From IMG/VR virus record IMGVR_UViG_3300042898_005702, positions 1 to 32,632 of that record: DNA of 32,632 nt; one strand, 5' to 3'. Position numbers and translations under genes: made by a program. The notes below the pieces were generated by a model. It did not search any database. It saw only the letters and a program-made list of their open reading frames with translations, and was not told the DNA's origin. Positions 1 to 8,535 of this stretch are shown here, piece by piece; the first letter of the stretch is position 1; each line of letters starts with the position of its first letter. This DNA is from a virus.

Positions 1-369
1 GGTCAGGTTTTGATGCACCTTTGTACATATGCAATTGCTATGGAGCCTAATAAAGAGCAGGGGTATTGTATTTTCCATCCTGTAAAAATGAGAGATGCAT
101 ACTTTACTCCTTTTCCTGTAAGAATGGAACCTGAGTTTAACAAGGTAAGAGAATTAACAGAAGATGAGCAAACTCAAATTATGGCCATGCATGCTATGTC
201 TAATGGCTTGCCTGTAAATACCACTAAAGACACTACTCCAAAGAAAAATGCAATGCCGTCTGTTCCTGTTCAAGAATTACCAACATCAATTGAAGAAGAT
301 GATGAGCTGCCAGTATTGGATACCAGCATTGATATGGAACTAGACTTATCTGGTTGGACCCTTGGATGA
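1..369 (+). CDS. C-terminal part of an unknown protein (5' end outside window)
   Basis: The reading frame is open from base 1, so the true start lies upstream; about 122 residues are visible. The first part is mixed in composition. From about residue 60 it becomes a Pro-, Thr- and Asp/Glu-rich low-complexity tail (…SIEEDDELPVLDTSIDMELDLSGW…) that ends in a short hydrophobic tip. Acidic tails with a hydrophobic tip are common in phage DNA-metabolism proteins that recruit partners, but no domain is recognisable in the visible part and I assign no function. The TGA stop overlaps the ATG of the CHC2 gene (ATGA at 366-369), which suggests translational coupling with the primase zinc-finger protein. 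Position next to replication genes is the only functional hint. Confidence 0.75.
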   Translation, partial: GQVLMHLCTYAIAMEPNKEQGYCIFHPVKMRDAYFTPFPVRMEPEFNKVRELTEDEQTQIMAMHAMSNGLPVNTTKDTTPKKNAMPSVPVQELPTSIEEDDELPVLDTSIDMELDLSGWTLG

Positions 370-1019
370 AAAAAGCACATTCTTCATTTTTTCATGAAGA
401 TCAATCTCCTCGCAAAAGATTCTCACAGGCTCTTATCAATCAATTAATAGATGAAATAAGCTTGGCATCATTTGTTGAGGATGAATACGACTTGATGCTT
501 TATCCTTCAGGCAATGGTTGGGTAAAAACCAATTGTTTAATGCCAAATCATAATGACAACAGTCCTTCTTTTGGAATAAACACTGAAAGCAATCTATATA
601 ATTGCTTTGGATGTGGAGCAACTGGAAACATTATAAAACTTATCCAGAATGTAGAAGGATTGAACTTTTACGAGACAATCCTTAAACTTTGTATTTATTC
701 TGGAATTGAAACTGAATCTTCTGAACTTGATATGAAGCAGACGTTGAAAGAAATTAAACTTTCAATTGATGAGTATTTAAATCGTTCGTTAGAAACAAAC
801 TTACCTGGCGGAATGAGTGAAGTAAGGTTTATGTTTTCAATAGCCCAACGTATAAAAAGTTTTGAGAGTAAGACAAACTACAATCCAAGAGATTTAAAAT
901 GGTCTGAATCTATTTATAAGGCTGTTGATGATGCTATGGTTATTTCAGATGATAAAAAATTAAATATCATCTGGAAGAACTTGAATAAGAAAATTAGAGA
1001 TAGATTGCAAAATGGATGA
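366..1019 (+). CDS. Stand-alone CHC2 zinc-finger protein (DnaG-type primase N-terminal module)
   Basis: Residues 57-83 contain a DnaG-like zinc ribbon: C57, H62, then PSF, then C80-FG-C83-G, matching the CHC2 pattern P-x-H-x(4)-PSF…CFGCGA-G that binds template DNA in bacterial primases. The first cysteine sits two residues further from the His than in E. coli DnaG (Cx4H instead of Cx2H). The protein is about 217 aa and has no TOPRIM catalytic domain; that half is encoded separately at 8582. The remaining C-terminal 110 residues are charged and helical with no recognised domain. I chose ATG 366, which overlaps the previous stop as ATGA, over an in-frame TTG at 354. It probably helps select primer sites for the phage polymerase; acting together with the TOPRIM protein is inference. 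Confidence 0.82.
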   Translation: MKKAHSSFFHEDQSPRKRFSQALINQLIDEISLASFVEDEYDLMLYPSGNGWVKTNCLMPNHNDNSPSFGINTESNLYNCFGCGATGNIIKLIQNVEGLNFYETILKLCIYSGIETESSELDMKQTLKEIKLSIDEYLNRSLETNLPGGMSEVRFMFSIAQRIKSFESKTNYNPRDLKWSESIYKAVDDAMVISDDKKLNIIWKNLNKKIRDRLQNG

Positions 1020-1293
1020 AAAAGATATCTGGGAAAAGCCACCAATTTCAGAAATAACAGAGAAGCTGAATATGGCTATGGAAAATTGCCCAAAAGAAAT
1101 CTCTGTTAATGTTATTCTTACTGGTAAAGGTGCTGCAAGATTTTACTTTGCAAAATCATTGTTAGAAAATGCCTATCCAAACTTGAGTGAATCTGATATT
1201 ATTAAGTTTCTAGTACGAGCAGGGGCAGAAAGAGAAATTGAACGCCTTGCTTATATATGGAACTTAGTAAAAGATGAAAACTCCGAACTATAA
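1012..1293 (+). CDS. Hypothetical small protein, 93 aa
   Basis: Not recognised. The start ATG at 1012 lies inside the last codons of the CHC2 gene (8-base overlap, ATGGATGA), and its own 3' end overlaps the next start at 1274 by 20 bases. This chaining argues that it is real and co-translated. The protein is mostly helical and amphipathic, has no cysteine pairs beyond a single Cys, no membrane segment and no nucleotide-binding motif. Its place between a primase zinc-finger gene and a polymerase gene suggests a small accessory factor of replication, but nothing in the sequence demonstrates that. Confidence 0.65.
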   Translation: MDEKDIWEKPPISEITEKLNMAMENCPKEISVNVILTGKGAARFYFAKSLLENAYPNLSESDIIKFLVRAGAEREIERLAYIWNLVKDENSEL

Positions 1294-2125
1294 GTTTTTA
1301 ATTCTATATCCTGAATTAGCAGCAGAAGCACTAAAAAATAACGAGCAAGATACCTTCATTATTTGGAGTATTTTAAAGAAATTAGATACTAATGGTTCTG
1401 GATTAGTTTTACAAGGCGATATCCTCAAAATATGCGATAAAGTTTTTGGTATTCAAAGCTCTCATGCATATTCTAAAATCACCAAAGGTATCAACAAATA
1501 CTGGAGAAAGCCAAAAGGTTCTAATGGACAGAAAACAATTGGCTTATTCAGTTTTAAACAAATAGTTGAAAGATTATCTCCCAAGCTTTCTAGATGCGAA
1601 CCAATTATCATCCCTTTTTCATATTTTGATTCACATGGCTTAAAGAACAGTAAACATATCAAAAACTTACTCATTGGCTGTATAGCTGGAAGATTTGTTG
1701 ATCATAGGCCAATTAGTCTTGCTTCAATTCAAGAGAACACTGGTCAAAGCGAAAATACTGTAAGAAATGCCATAAAAAGTTGCGCATTTATAGAAACTAA
1801 AATCAATCTTCAGAAAGTTTCTTTAAATGTAAACTCATTAGAAGTTTTAAAATTAAAAGCCTTGCAAAATAATTCAGTGGCTTTTAGTGTTACAGAAGAA
1901 AATGGCAAATATTTTTTAAACAAGCAGATTCCGAACTCTTATATAATTAAAGATTTTGATCGCTTGCCTTTGAAATCCCGCCCAGAGATATTAAGTAAAA
2001 CTGTTCAGAAAAACTTTGAACTTTTACTTCCAACAAGGTATCATCTCAACAAGCAATCAAGTTGGAAAACAACTGATGCTCAAAACTTAATAAAGCTAAG
2101 AACATTTAGAACAACTAGTGAATGA
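1274..2125 (+). CDS. Hypothetical protein with helix-turn-helix-like segment, possible replication protein
   Basis: A 283-aa soluble, basic protein. Residues near 150-170 (LASIQENTGQSENTVRNAIK) look like a helix-turn-helix of winged-helix type, with the typical pattern of a polar turn followed by a recognition helix. The N-terminal part (IIWSILKKLD…ILKICDKVFGI) may be a second winged-helix, which is the layout of many plasmid and phage replication initiators and helicase loaders. That resemblance is a pattern judgement, not a family assignment. It overlaps the preceding small ORF and ends 31 bases before dnaE, so it belongs to the same transcription unit. A DNA-binding role in replication or in gene regulation is inferred from the motif and the neighbours only. 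Confidence 0.6.
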   Translation: MKTPNYKFLILYPELAAEALKNNEQDTFIIWSILKKLDTNGSGLVLQGDILKICDKVFGIQSSHAYSKITKGINKYWRKPKGSNGQKTIGLFSFKQIVERLSPKLSRCEPIIIPFSYFDSHGLKNSKHIKNLLIGCIAGRFVDHRPISLASIQENTGQSENTVRNAIKSCAFIETKINLQKVSLNVNSLEVLKLKALQNNSVAFSVTEENGKYFLNKQIPNSYIIKDFDRLPLKSRPEILSKTVQKNFELLLPTRYHLNKQSSWKTTDAQNLIKLRTFRTTSE

Positions 2126-2156
2126 CTATCTTTGATGGCGCTAGTAAGGAGTTAAA

Positions 2157-5100
2157 ATGTGTAATTCAAATAAAGACTTTGTGCACTTACATGCGCATAC
2201 CCATTTTTCTGTCCAAGATGCTTTGCCATCTCCTACTGCCTATACAAAAAAGGCCCGTGAAATGGGCTTTAGGGCCACTGCTATCACTGACCATGGCAAG
2301 ATGTCTGGTACTGTTGAGTTTGTCAATGGTTGTCGCAATCACATTGATGACGTTGCTCCAATCAAACCTATCATTGGTATCGAAGTTTATACTTGTGAAG
2401 ATAGGTTTGATAAATCTAAAACTGACGATGGTAAGAGACGTAAGCTTAACCATTTAACCCTCCTTGCACAAAATGAAATCGGATACAAAAACCTCTTAGC
2501 GCTTTCAGCTTTAGGTAATGATCCTAATGCCTTTTATTATTCTCCCCGTGTTGATTGGGGATGTATTCAAGAGCATTCTGAAGGTGTAATTGCTTTATCA
2601 GGCTGCCTTGCTTCTGAAGTTAATCAAGCATTAATGAAAGAAGATATCGAACATGCAGAGTCTGTTGCAAGAAGATTTAAAGGTGTCTTTGGAGATAGAT
2701 ATTTCATGGAATTGCAATACCATGGAATTGAAGAACAAAAAAACAATTTAAACCATCTGATTGATATTTCTAAAAAGTTTGACGTTCCATTGTGTGCATC
2801 TAATGACGTTCACTATTTAGATAAACTTGATTGGAAATTGCATGATGTCTTAATTCAAATGAGAGACCAGAGAGAAGCATCTTCAGGTGTTGCCAAGAAG
2901 AATGGCAAAAAAGAAGCTTACGGGTCTCATCAGTTTTGGCTTAAGTCATACGAAGAGATGAACAAAATCTTTTCTACCGTTCCTGAAGCTCTTAAAAATA
3001 CCGTTTTAATTTCTGAAATGGTAGATGATTTCTTCAAAATTGATGTTGAGCATATTCTGCCCAAAGCAAATCTTCCGCTTAGTAATCCTGAGTTTAAAGC
3101 ATTTTGGAAGAATAATTTGCCTTACAACAATGCAAATGAAGCTTACCTTGCTTTCCGTGCATTCTCAGGCCTTAAAAACTTAGGCCTTGATAAAAACAAA
3201 GAATATATGAAGAGGTTAAAATCAGAACTCTCGCAGATTTGGTATATGGGAGTTACTGACTACTTCTTGATTCAGAACGAAATGGTAGAGTTTATGAAAT
3301 CTCAAAACATCTACTATGGCATTCGTGGTTCTGGTGTTGGCTCTCTTGTTAATTATTGTTTAGACGTTTCTTCTGTTGACCCTATCAGATGGAACTTAAT
3401 GTTTGAAAGATTTTTGAACCCTGGTCGTGGAACACAATATGAAATCAACATTTATGACTATCCAGCAAAGATGTGGTTGGAAGAAAACGGTAAGCAAGAG
3501 CAAGTTCAATACGCAAAAGCAATTACAAAAGCATGCAAAACCTGGCTACAAGAAAACCCAGAATATTCTAAACATGAACCTGATATCTTAAAAGAGATTT
3601 GGGTTTTAGAGAATCAGGGTTTAGCTTCTTATATTTGTGACTTAGCTAACAAAGGAGTTAAGTCAAAGCATAACGATAGTAATTTGTGGACAGCTCACAT
3701 TTTAGGTATTTGTGAAAAAGAACCTGAAGGAGAGCTTATTGTTTCCAAGGTTGCCACTCTTCCTGACGTTGATACAGATATTGATGCTTCACGACGTTCA
3801 GAAGTAATTGATTGGGCTGTTGGAAGATTTGGATCTGATCATGTAGCTCAAATTGGCGCTTGGGGTACATATGGCGCCAAGGCTGCTGTTGTAGGTGCGT
3901 TAAAGACATCAGAGAAGTTTATTGAAAAATATGGCACACAAGTCCATCATGAAGCATTAAAGATTTCTGGTTCCATTCCAAAAATACCAGACATTACTAT
4001 TGACACTGCACTTAAAGATAGTCCAGAGTTTGCTACGCATTACAGATTTTGGAAAGAAGAAATTGACATTGCTAAAAAACTAGTAGGAACAATTTCAAAC
4101 TTTAGTGTTCATGCTGCTGGTGTTATTATTTGTGGTGATCCTGTAAGTTATCACGCACCAATTGAAAACTCTAAAGGTAACTTATGTTCTGGATTTGATA
4201 TGTTCAATGTCGAAAGAGTTGGACTTGTCAAATACGATTACCTTGGATTGAATACTTTTACACAAATTGCAAATACTATAAAGATGATTAAAGATCGCAG
4301 GGGAATTGAAATTGATGTTCGTAAAGACATTGATTTAGATGATCCCAAAATCTACAAGAACATCTATGCTAAAGGTAAAACTGCATCTGTATTTCAATTT
4401 GCTTCTAGAGGTATGCAAGATGCTCTGAGAAAAGTAAATGCTTCAAACATGGAAGACTTAATTGCTGTTGTATCTTTGTATCGCCCTGGACCATTAGAGT
4501 ACATTGATACATATGCTGAAGGAAAAATGAATCCGGCAGCAGTTCAATATGTAGATCCAATTGTAAAGAAACATCTTGAAGTTACATATTCTATTATGGT
4601 TTATCAAGAGCAAGGTATGCAATTGGCTCGTGATATGGCTGGATTTGACCATAACGAAGTTGATAAATTAAGAAAAGCAATCTCCAAAAAGAACGATAAG
4701 TTATTTGCTGAAGTTACTAATTTATTTAAGACTAAGGCAATTGCTAGGGGTGTAGAAGAAAAGGCTGTAGATTCTGTCTTAAACTTGATGTCTAAGTTCG
4801 TTGGATATGCCTTTAACAGATCACATGCTTGCTCCTATGCAATTCTTTCATTCTGGACTGCTTGGCTTCGTTATTACTATCCACACGAATGGTTAGCTAC
4901 TTGCATTCATCTTGCCAAAGATGATGAAGATAAAGTTGCTATGCTTAAAAAAGAATGCTCTTTTGAAAGAATTACTATAAAAAATGCAAATGTAAATGAA
5001 TCTGGATTAATCACACTTGTGAATAGTAACAATGAAATTATGCTTCCATTGTCTTCTATCAAGGGTGTTGGAAGTAGAGCAGAAGATATAGTGGCACAAC

Positions 5101-5453
5101 AGCCATATATTGACTGTAAAGATTTATGTTTTAGAGCAAGGCCAAATAGAGGCATGGTAGATGCTTTAGCTTTTTCTGGTGCTTTATATTGCCTTCCCGA
5201 TTCACATGGTTACGAATTAGTTGAAGATTTTATGGAATACTATGACTCTTTAGTATCTGAAAGAACTGAAGAAGATAAAAGGATTGCGAGAGAAGCTAAA
5301 AAGAAATTTAAGCCAGCAATTTCTTTAACTGAAACATTTCAAATTGATGAAAGTGATGTTATAATTGAGAGAGCCAGGACTAATAAAACTCGTCAGCCAG
5401 TAAGACTTAGAGGAAATATCAAAAGTCTAATTTCTGATGACTTATTTGATTGA
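2157..5453 (+). CDS. dnaE: DNA polymerase III alpha subunit (DnaE type) with PHP domain
   Basis: This is a replicative C-family polymerase of 1098 aa. Residues 8-230 are a PHP domain keeping likely metal ligands: H12 and H14 (HLHAHT), D45-H46 (ITDHG), E76 and H219 (NDVHY). These suggest an active PHP exonuclease, unlike the degenerate E. coli domain. The palm shows RGSGVGSLVNY (390-400) and RFLNP (418-422). Catalytic aspartates are D537 and D539 (PDVDTD) and D694 (KYDYLGL). The block SLYRPGPL is at 773-780, and a helix-hairpin-helix region follows (IKGVGSRAEDI, 968-978). About 110 residues (425-534) are inserted between RFLNP and PDVDTD compared with E. coli. The end is short: an OB fold and tau-binding region are not obvious, and the last residues (SDDLFD) resemble a clamp-binding motif. 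AAGGAG at 2146-2151 supports the start. Confidence 0.96.
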   Translation: MCNSNKDFVHLHAHTHFSVQDALPSPTAYTKKAREMGFRATAITDHGKMSGTVEFVNGCRNHIDDVAPIKPIIGIEVYTCEDRFDKSKTDDGKRRKLNHLTLLAQNEIGYKNLLALSALGNDPNAFYYSPRVDWGCIQEHSEGVIALSGCLASEVNQALMKEDIEHAESVARRFKGVFGDRYFMELQYHGIEEQKNNLNHLIDISKKFDVPLCASNDVHYLDKLDWKLHDVLIQMRDQREASSGVAKKNGKKEAYGSHQFWLKSYEEMNKIFSTVPEALKNTVLISEMVDDFFKIDVEHILPKANLPLSNPEFKAFWKNNLPYNNANEAYLAFRAFSGLKNLGLDKNKEYMKRLKSELSQIWYMGVTDYFLIQNEMVEFMKSQNIYYGIRGSGVGSLVNYCLDVSSVDPIRWNLMFERFLNPGRGTQYEINIYDYPAKMWLEENGKQEQVQYAKAITKACKTWLQENPEYSKHEPDILKEIWVLENQGLASYICDLANKGVKSKHNDSNLWTAHILGICEKEPEGELIVSKVATLPDVDTDIDASRRSEVIDWAVGRFGSDHVAQIGAWGTYGAKAAVVGALKTSEKFIEKYGTQVHHEALKISGSIPKIPDITIDTALKDSPEFATHYRFWKEEIDIAKKLVGTISNFSVHAAGVIICGDPVSYHAPIENSKGNLCSGFDMFNVERVGLVKYDYLGLNTFTQIANTIKMIKDRRGIEIDVRKDIDLDDPKIYKNIYAKGKTASVFQFASRGMQDALRKVNASNMEDLIAVVSLYRPGPLEYIDTYAEGKMNPAAVQYVDPIVKKHLEVTYSIMVYQEQGMQLARDMAGFDHNEVDKLRKAISKKNDKLFAEVTNLFKTKAIARGVEEKAVDSVLNLMSKFVGYAFNRSHACSYAILSFWTAWLRYYYPHEWLATCIHLAKDDEDKVAMLKKECSFERITIKNANVNESGLITLVNSNNEIMLPLSSIKGVGSRAEDIVAQQPYIDCKDLCFRARPNRGMVDALAFSGALYCLPDSHGYELVEDFMEYYDSLVSERTEEDKRIAREAKKKFKPAISLTETFQIDESDVIIERARTNKTRQPVRLRGNIKSLISDDLFD

Positions 5454-5461
5454 GGAATATT

Positions 5462-6187
5462 ATGAGTGATTTTTTTGACGAAGAATTAGAAGAAAATAGC
5501 AATTCTTCTCTGTTACTAGCTGATATAGATTGGACACCACAAAATGATCCTTTCGATATAAGCGTTGACAGCTTCGCTCTAAATATTGTCAATCGTTTAA
5601 GCGGAATTGACGAAGACAAGTTTAAAGACGAAGTTGTAATGTGGCAGACTGTAATTGAAAACTTACCTAACTATAGTGAAGCTAAACTTAAAAACGAAAT
5701 GAATAATTGGGATTTTTCAATTCCAATACATAATGACTTCAGTTTTGAGACTCTTTCAATTGCCTATGCTAGAATGGTTCAATACAGAACTTATCTGGTA
5801 AAGTGGATCGATGTTGTTAATGCGCACCATGAGATTTTGTCAAATGCACATAAATCTTTAAAAGAAATGGCTGTAAAGTTAGCAAATGGTCCGAAGCATG
5901 ACAAAGATGCAATTGCAACTTTTACTGTTCAGCCATTCTTACATAAGGTGACTGTAGCTAAAAGATGCTTAATGTATCTTGAAAATATCCAAAAGAACAT
6001 TGACTTTGGCGCTGTTCAATTGGAGAGGTTGATGAGAGAAAGACAAAATCTTGCTCGTATTAACCAAAATTTCAACAACGAAGGATTGAGTAACATCTAT
6101 GCTTCTGCTGTTGAAAATCAAACCTCTAATGGTATGATAAGAAAAGCTGATGAAGCTGGAATTAGAACAAGAAATAATAGAATTTAA
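5462..6187 (+). CDS. Hypothetical helical protein, 241 aa
   Basis: Not recognised. I start it at ATG 5462 because GAGGA at 5452-5456 overlaps the dnaE stop and is well spaced; a TTG four codons upstream is less likely. The first 30 residues are acidic (MSDFFDEELEE…). The rest is predicted mainly helical, with long amphipathic stretches around 95-215, a run of aromatic and aliphatic residues near 100-125, and an Arg-rich segment near 190-200 (RLMRERQNLARI). There are no cysteine clusters, Walker motifs or membrane helices. Tight coupling to dnaE and position just before the SSB gene suggest a replisome or recombination accessory role, which is inference only. Confidence 0.7.
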   Translation: MSDFFDEELEENSNSSLLLADIDWTPQNDPFDISVDSFALNIVNRLSGIDEDKFKDEVVMWQTVIENLPNYSEAKLKNEMNNWDFSIPIHNDFSFETLSIAYARMVQYRTYLVKWIDVVNAHHEILSNAHKSLKEMAVKLANGPKHDKDAIATFTVQPFLHKVTVAKRCLMYLENIQKNIDFGAVQLERLMRERQNLARINQNFNNEGLSNIYASAVENQTSNGMIRKADEAGIRTRNNRI

Positions 6188-6241
6188 TTTTTGTCCTAAT
6201 TACTTGCTAAACATCAAAATATACAATACACTTAAATCAGT

Positions 6242-6267
6242 GGAGTCAATAGTACTCCCTCTTGGAG
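6242..6267 (+). promoter_or_regulatory. Alternative hairpins in the SSB leader covering the ribosome-binding site
   Basis: In the 87-base gap before the SSB gene, GGAGT (6242-6246) can pair with ACTCC (6254-6258) across a 7-base loop. The same CTCC (6255-6258) can instead pair with GGAG (6264-6267), the Shine-Dalgarno site of the next gene. The two pairings exclude each other, so the leader could switch between open and hidden translation start. Stems are only 4-5 bp, so this is suggestive. The upstream part (6188-6240) is AT-rich, with a TACAAT at 6222-6227 that could be a -10 box but has no clear -35. Confidence 0.4.
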
Positions 6268-6274
6268 AAAATTA

Positions 6275-7249
6275 ATGTTACGACGAATGTCAACGAATCA
6301 GTTCATGAACATGAAACCTGCTTCAACTCAATCATCCTTTCCAAAGCTTGGAGAGATCCTCGTCAACCTGTCCGTAAAGGATTCCTCCCGTGTCGAGCGC
6401 AAGCTCAAGCTTGTTGGCGATCCTGTTGTCTTTCTTGAGTATCAGGACAAGGTTTATGTTCCTGGTCAGAAGGGCAAGACTGCAAAGATTCCCTTCCCTG
6501 ACGCTGATATCAACAAATCCATGACAAGAATTGGTCATGAAGATCCAGACCAGTGTCCTTGGAAGAAGCAGGGCTACATTTCTACACTTGTTTTTGCTCA
6601 GAATTGTCTTGAGCAGCAAGAGGATGGTACTTGGGTCCCTAAGATTCTTAAGAAGGGCAAGTCAATTTTCCAAGAATTGGCTAAGTGGCAGAACGGTCGT
6701 CTGAAGGACATGGAAGACCTTGATGAAGATGAGCGTGAGAACTTTATCTTTCACCTTGGCACCCGTTTTTCATATCCTGTTCGCATTACGGCAATTGCTA
6801 CAGGTCAGCCAGCACCAAAGTCTGTCAATTACGAAGTTACTGTCTCTTCAGTAAAGCCTCTCAAGGTAACCGAAGATATGATCGATGCTCTTCGCAAGGC
6901 TGGCGAGCCCAAGGCAGAAGAACTTCAAACTGAGCGCAGTCTTTATGAGGCAGATGCTAAGAATGATCCTTCAATGCCACCTTGGGAAGACTTCTTTGCT
7001 TATGGCTACGATCTGTCAAAGATCTTCAAGCATACTCCAATTCGTACTAATAATCCAACTGAATACGACGCACCTGCTCCAACAACTGGTTTTACTGTCA
7101 AGCCTCCTGTGGCAAAGCCAGTGGTTGAAGAAGAAGATGAAGAAGATGTCGTCCAAATTGCAAAGCCTACTAAGAAAGCTGCTGTTAAGCCAGAGCCAGT
7201 TTTCGAAGAGGAAGATGGCGATGACGAGGATATCGACAGCTGGTCATAA
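6275..7249 (+). CDS. Probable single-stranded DNA-binding protein
   Basis: A 324-aa protein whose layout fits a phage ssDNA-binding protein of the gp32-like type: a short basic, flexible N-terminus, a central beta-rich core (about 25-215) with many Lys, Arg and aromatic residues, and a long acidic Pro-rich tail from about 265 ending DDEDIDSWS. The acidic tail resembles the partner-recruiting tails of SSB and gp32. The stretch HEDPDQCPWKKQGYI (about 88-102) lacks enough Cys/His for a gp32-like zinc site. GGAG at 6264-6267 fixes the start. Codon use is richer in GTC, CTC, CGC and AAG than in its neighbours, as expected for a protein made in large amounts. It is followed by a strong terminator and lies next to recA. 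Function is inferred from layout and context; no invariant motif proves it. Confidence 0.62.
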   Translation: MLRRMSTNQFMNMKPASTQSSFPKLGEILVNLSVKDSSRVERKLKLVGDPVVFLEYQDKVYVPGQKGKTAKIPFPDADINKSMTRIGHEDPDQCPWKKQGYISTLVFAQNCLEQQEDGTWVPKILKKGKSIFQELAKWQNGRLKDMEDLDEDERENFIFHLGTRFSYPVRITAIATGQPAPKSVNYEVTVSSVKPLKVTEDMIDALRKAGEPKAEELQTERSLYEADAKNDPSMPPWEDFFAYGYDLSKIFKHTPIRTNNPTEYDAPAPTTGFTVKPPVAKPVVEEEDEEDVVQIAKPTKKAAVKPEPVFEEEDGDDEDIDSWS

Positions 7250-7254
7250 TTGAC

Positions 7255-7286
7255 AAATCAGGATGGCTTCGGCCATCCTGATTTTT
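7255..7286 (+). terminator. Rho-independent terminator after the SSB gene
   Basis: The stem ATCAGGATGGC / GCCATCCTGAT is perfect, is closed by a UUCG tetraloop (C-TTCG-G, 7267-7272) and runs into TTTTT. Flanking A:T pairs lengthen it to about 12-13 bp. It begins six bases after the SSB stop and precedes the recA Shine-Dalgarno, so it separates a highly expressed gene from recA. Confidence 0.92.
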
Positions 7287-7296
7287 AAGGAGTAAT

Positions 7297-8532
7297 ATGG
7301 CAAAAAAGAACGACTCAGATTTAAATATGATTTCAAATGAGCATCAAAGGCTTCTGAAGCAGAAACTTAAAGCTCTTGGAATTGATGAAAAAGCAATTGC
7401 TAATGGCGAACAAGATCCAGCAGAGTTTATTCCTACTGGTGTTTTTGAAGTTGATAGCTTGCTTGGAGAAGGAATGGGAATTCCAACAGGAACTCTTGTT
7501 GAGTTCTGTGGAGAATCTCAGTCAGGCAAAACTTGGCTTGCTTATAAGTTAATTTCTCAGGCACAAGAAAAAGGCAAGGTTTGTGCATTCTTCAATATTG
7601 AAAACAGCTATTATCCACCAAGAGCAGTTTCTTGTGGAATTGACATTTCAAAACTTCTTTTAGTTGAGAATGTTGGTTCAGCTGAAAAGTATGGAGAGCT
7701 TCTTAAGTTTATGGTTGATAGCGGAGAGTATGGAGTAATTGTCGTTGACTCTATTTCAGCTATGATTCCACAAGATGAACTTTCGAAATCACTGGAGCAA
7801 GTTCAAACAATTGGTCTACATGCAAGATTTGTTAAGCGCTTGACAAAAGACCTTACTGCAAAGACTGCTGCTACAGGAACAATTGTTATTTTAATTAATC
7901 AGCACTATATGGGAGCTGGAGTTATGCCTGGAACAATGGCAAAAACAGCAACTGGTGGCAACGCTATGAATTACTTCACTCATATGCGTTTATGGATTAA
8001 TAAAATCAATGGAGCTTCTGGTCAGGTTACTAAGAAAGACGCTGAAGGCAAGGATATCATTATTGGTGGTAAGTCTAAGCTTGTCGTAATGAAGACTCGT
8101 TATGGACAGCCTGGACAAGTTGGTGAGTTTAAAATTATGTTCACCAATGATGAAACCACCAATCCTGTTGATGAGTTCTTGTTTAAGGCTAAAGCTAAGG
8201 GATTTGAATACATAAAAGAAATTCGAAAGAAGTTTATGTATACTTGTTCAAACACTGGTGAAATTATTGAAAACAAAGACTCTTACGAGTTTTGCAAATT
8301 ACTTCAAAATCACCCAGCACCTGACAAAAAAACAAGAGGAGACAATTCAACTACAGCATTTGAATATATTTGTGGAAGAATTAAGGTCGTTGGAAAGCCT
8401 CTTGAAGATCTGAAAGCTGCTATCATCAAAGGACCAGTCAGTGATGATTTGACTGCGGGAGTACTTGATGACGACGACGATGATTTTGACGATGGTGGTT
8501 TGAGTTTAGAAGAAGTAGCTAAACTGATTTAA
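7297..8532 (+). CDS. recA: RecA/UvsX-family recombinase
   Basis: This is an ATP-dependent strand-exchange protein of 411 aa. The Walker A motif is GESQSGKT (72-79), the catalytic glutamate is E102 (FNIEN, matching the DAEH region of RecA), and Walker B ends at D151 (VIVVDS). A DNA-binding L2-like loop follows NQHYMGAGVMPG with TATGGNAM. The C-terminal domain is longer than usual and ends with a run of acidic residues (DDDDDDFDDGG) before a hydrophobic tip, similar to RecA's regulatory acidic tail. AAGGAG just upstream of ATG 7297 sets the start. It lies between the SSB gene and a primase domain gene and probably serves recombination-dependent replication and repair of phage DNA. Whether it is closer to bacterial RecA or to UvsX needs a tree. 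Confidence 0.93.
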   Translation: MAKKNDSDLNMISNEHQRLLKQKLKALGIDEKAIANGEQDPAEFIPTGVFEVDSLLGEGMGIPTGTLVEFCGESQSGKTWLAYKLISQAQEKGKVCAFFNIENSYYPPRAVSCGIDISKLLLVENVGSAEKYGELLKFMVDSGEYGVIVVDSISAMIPQDELSKSLEQVQTIGLHARFVKRLTKDLTAKTAATGTIVILINQHYMGAGVMPGTMAKTATGGNAMNYFTHMRLWINKINGASGQVTKKDAEGKDIIIGGKSKLVVMKTRYGQPGQVGEFKIMFTNDETTNPVDEFLFKAKAKGFEYIKEIRKKFMYTCSNTGEIIENKDSYEFCKLLQNHPAPDKKTRGDNSTTAFEYICGRIKVVGKPLEDLKAAIIKGPVSDDLTAGVLDDDDDDFDDGGLSLEEVAKLI

Positions 8533-8535
8533 TTT

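Noticed and set aside
2122-2457. Plus-strand reading frame of 111 codons overlapping the start of dnaE
   Set aside because: It overlaps the PHP domain in another frame, has unnatural composition and lacks conserved features.
3429-3758. Intein in the DnaE gene
   Set aside because: The inserted segment has no Cys or Ser at its start, no HN or SN end before a nucleophile, and no homing-endonuclease motif; an added domain fits better.
6885-7253. Plus-strand frame of 122 codons inside the SSB gene
   Set aside because: It is an out-of-frame shadow created by the Lys- and Ser-rich tail region; composition is unlike a real protein.
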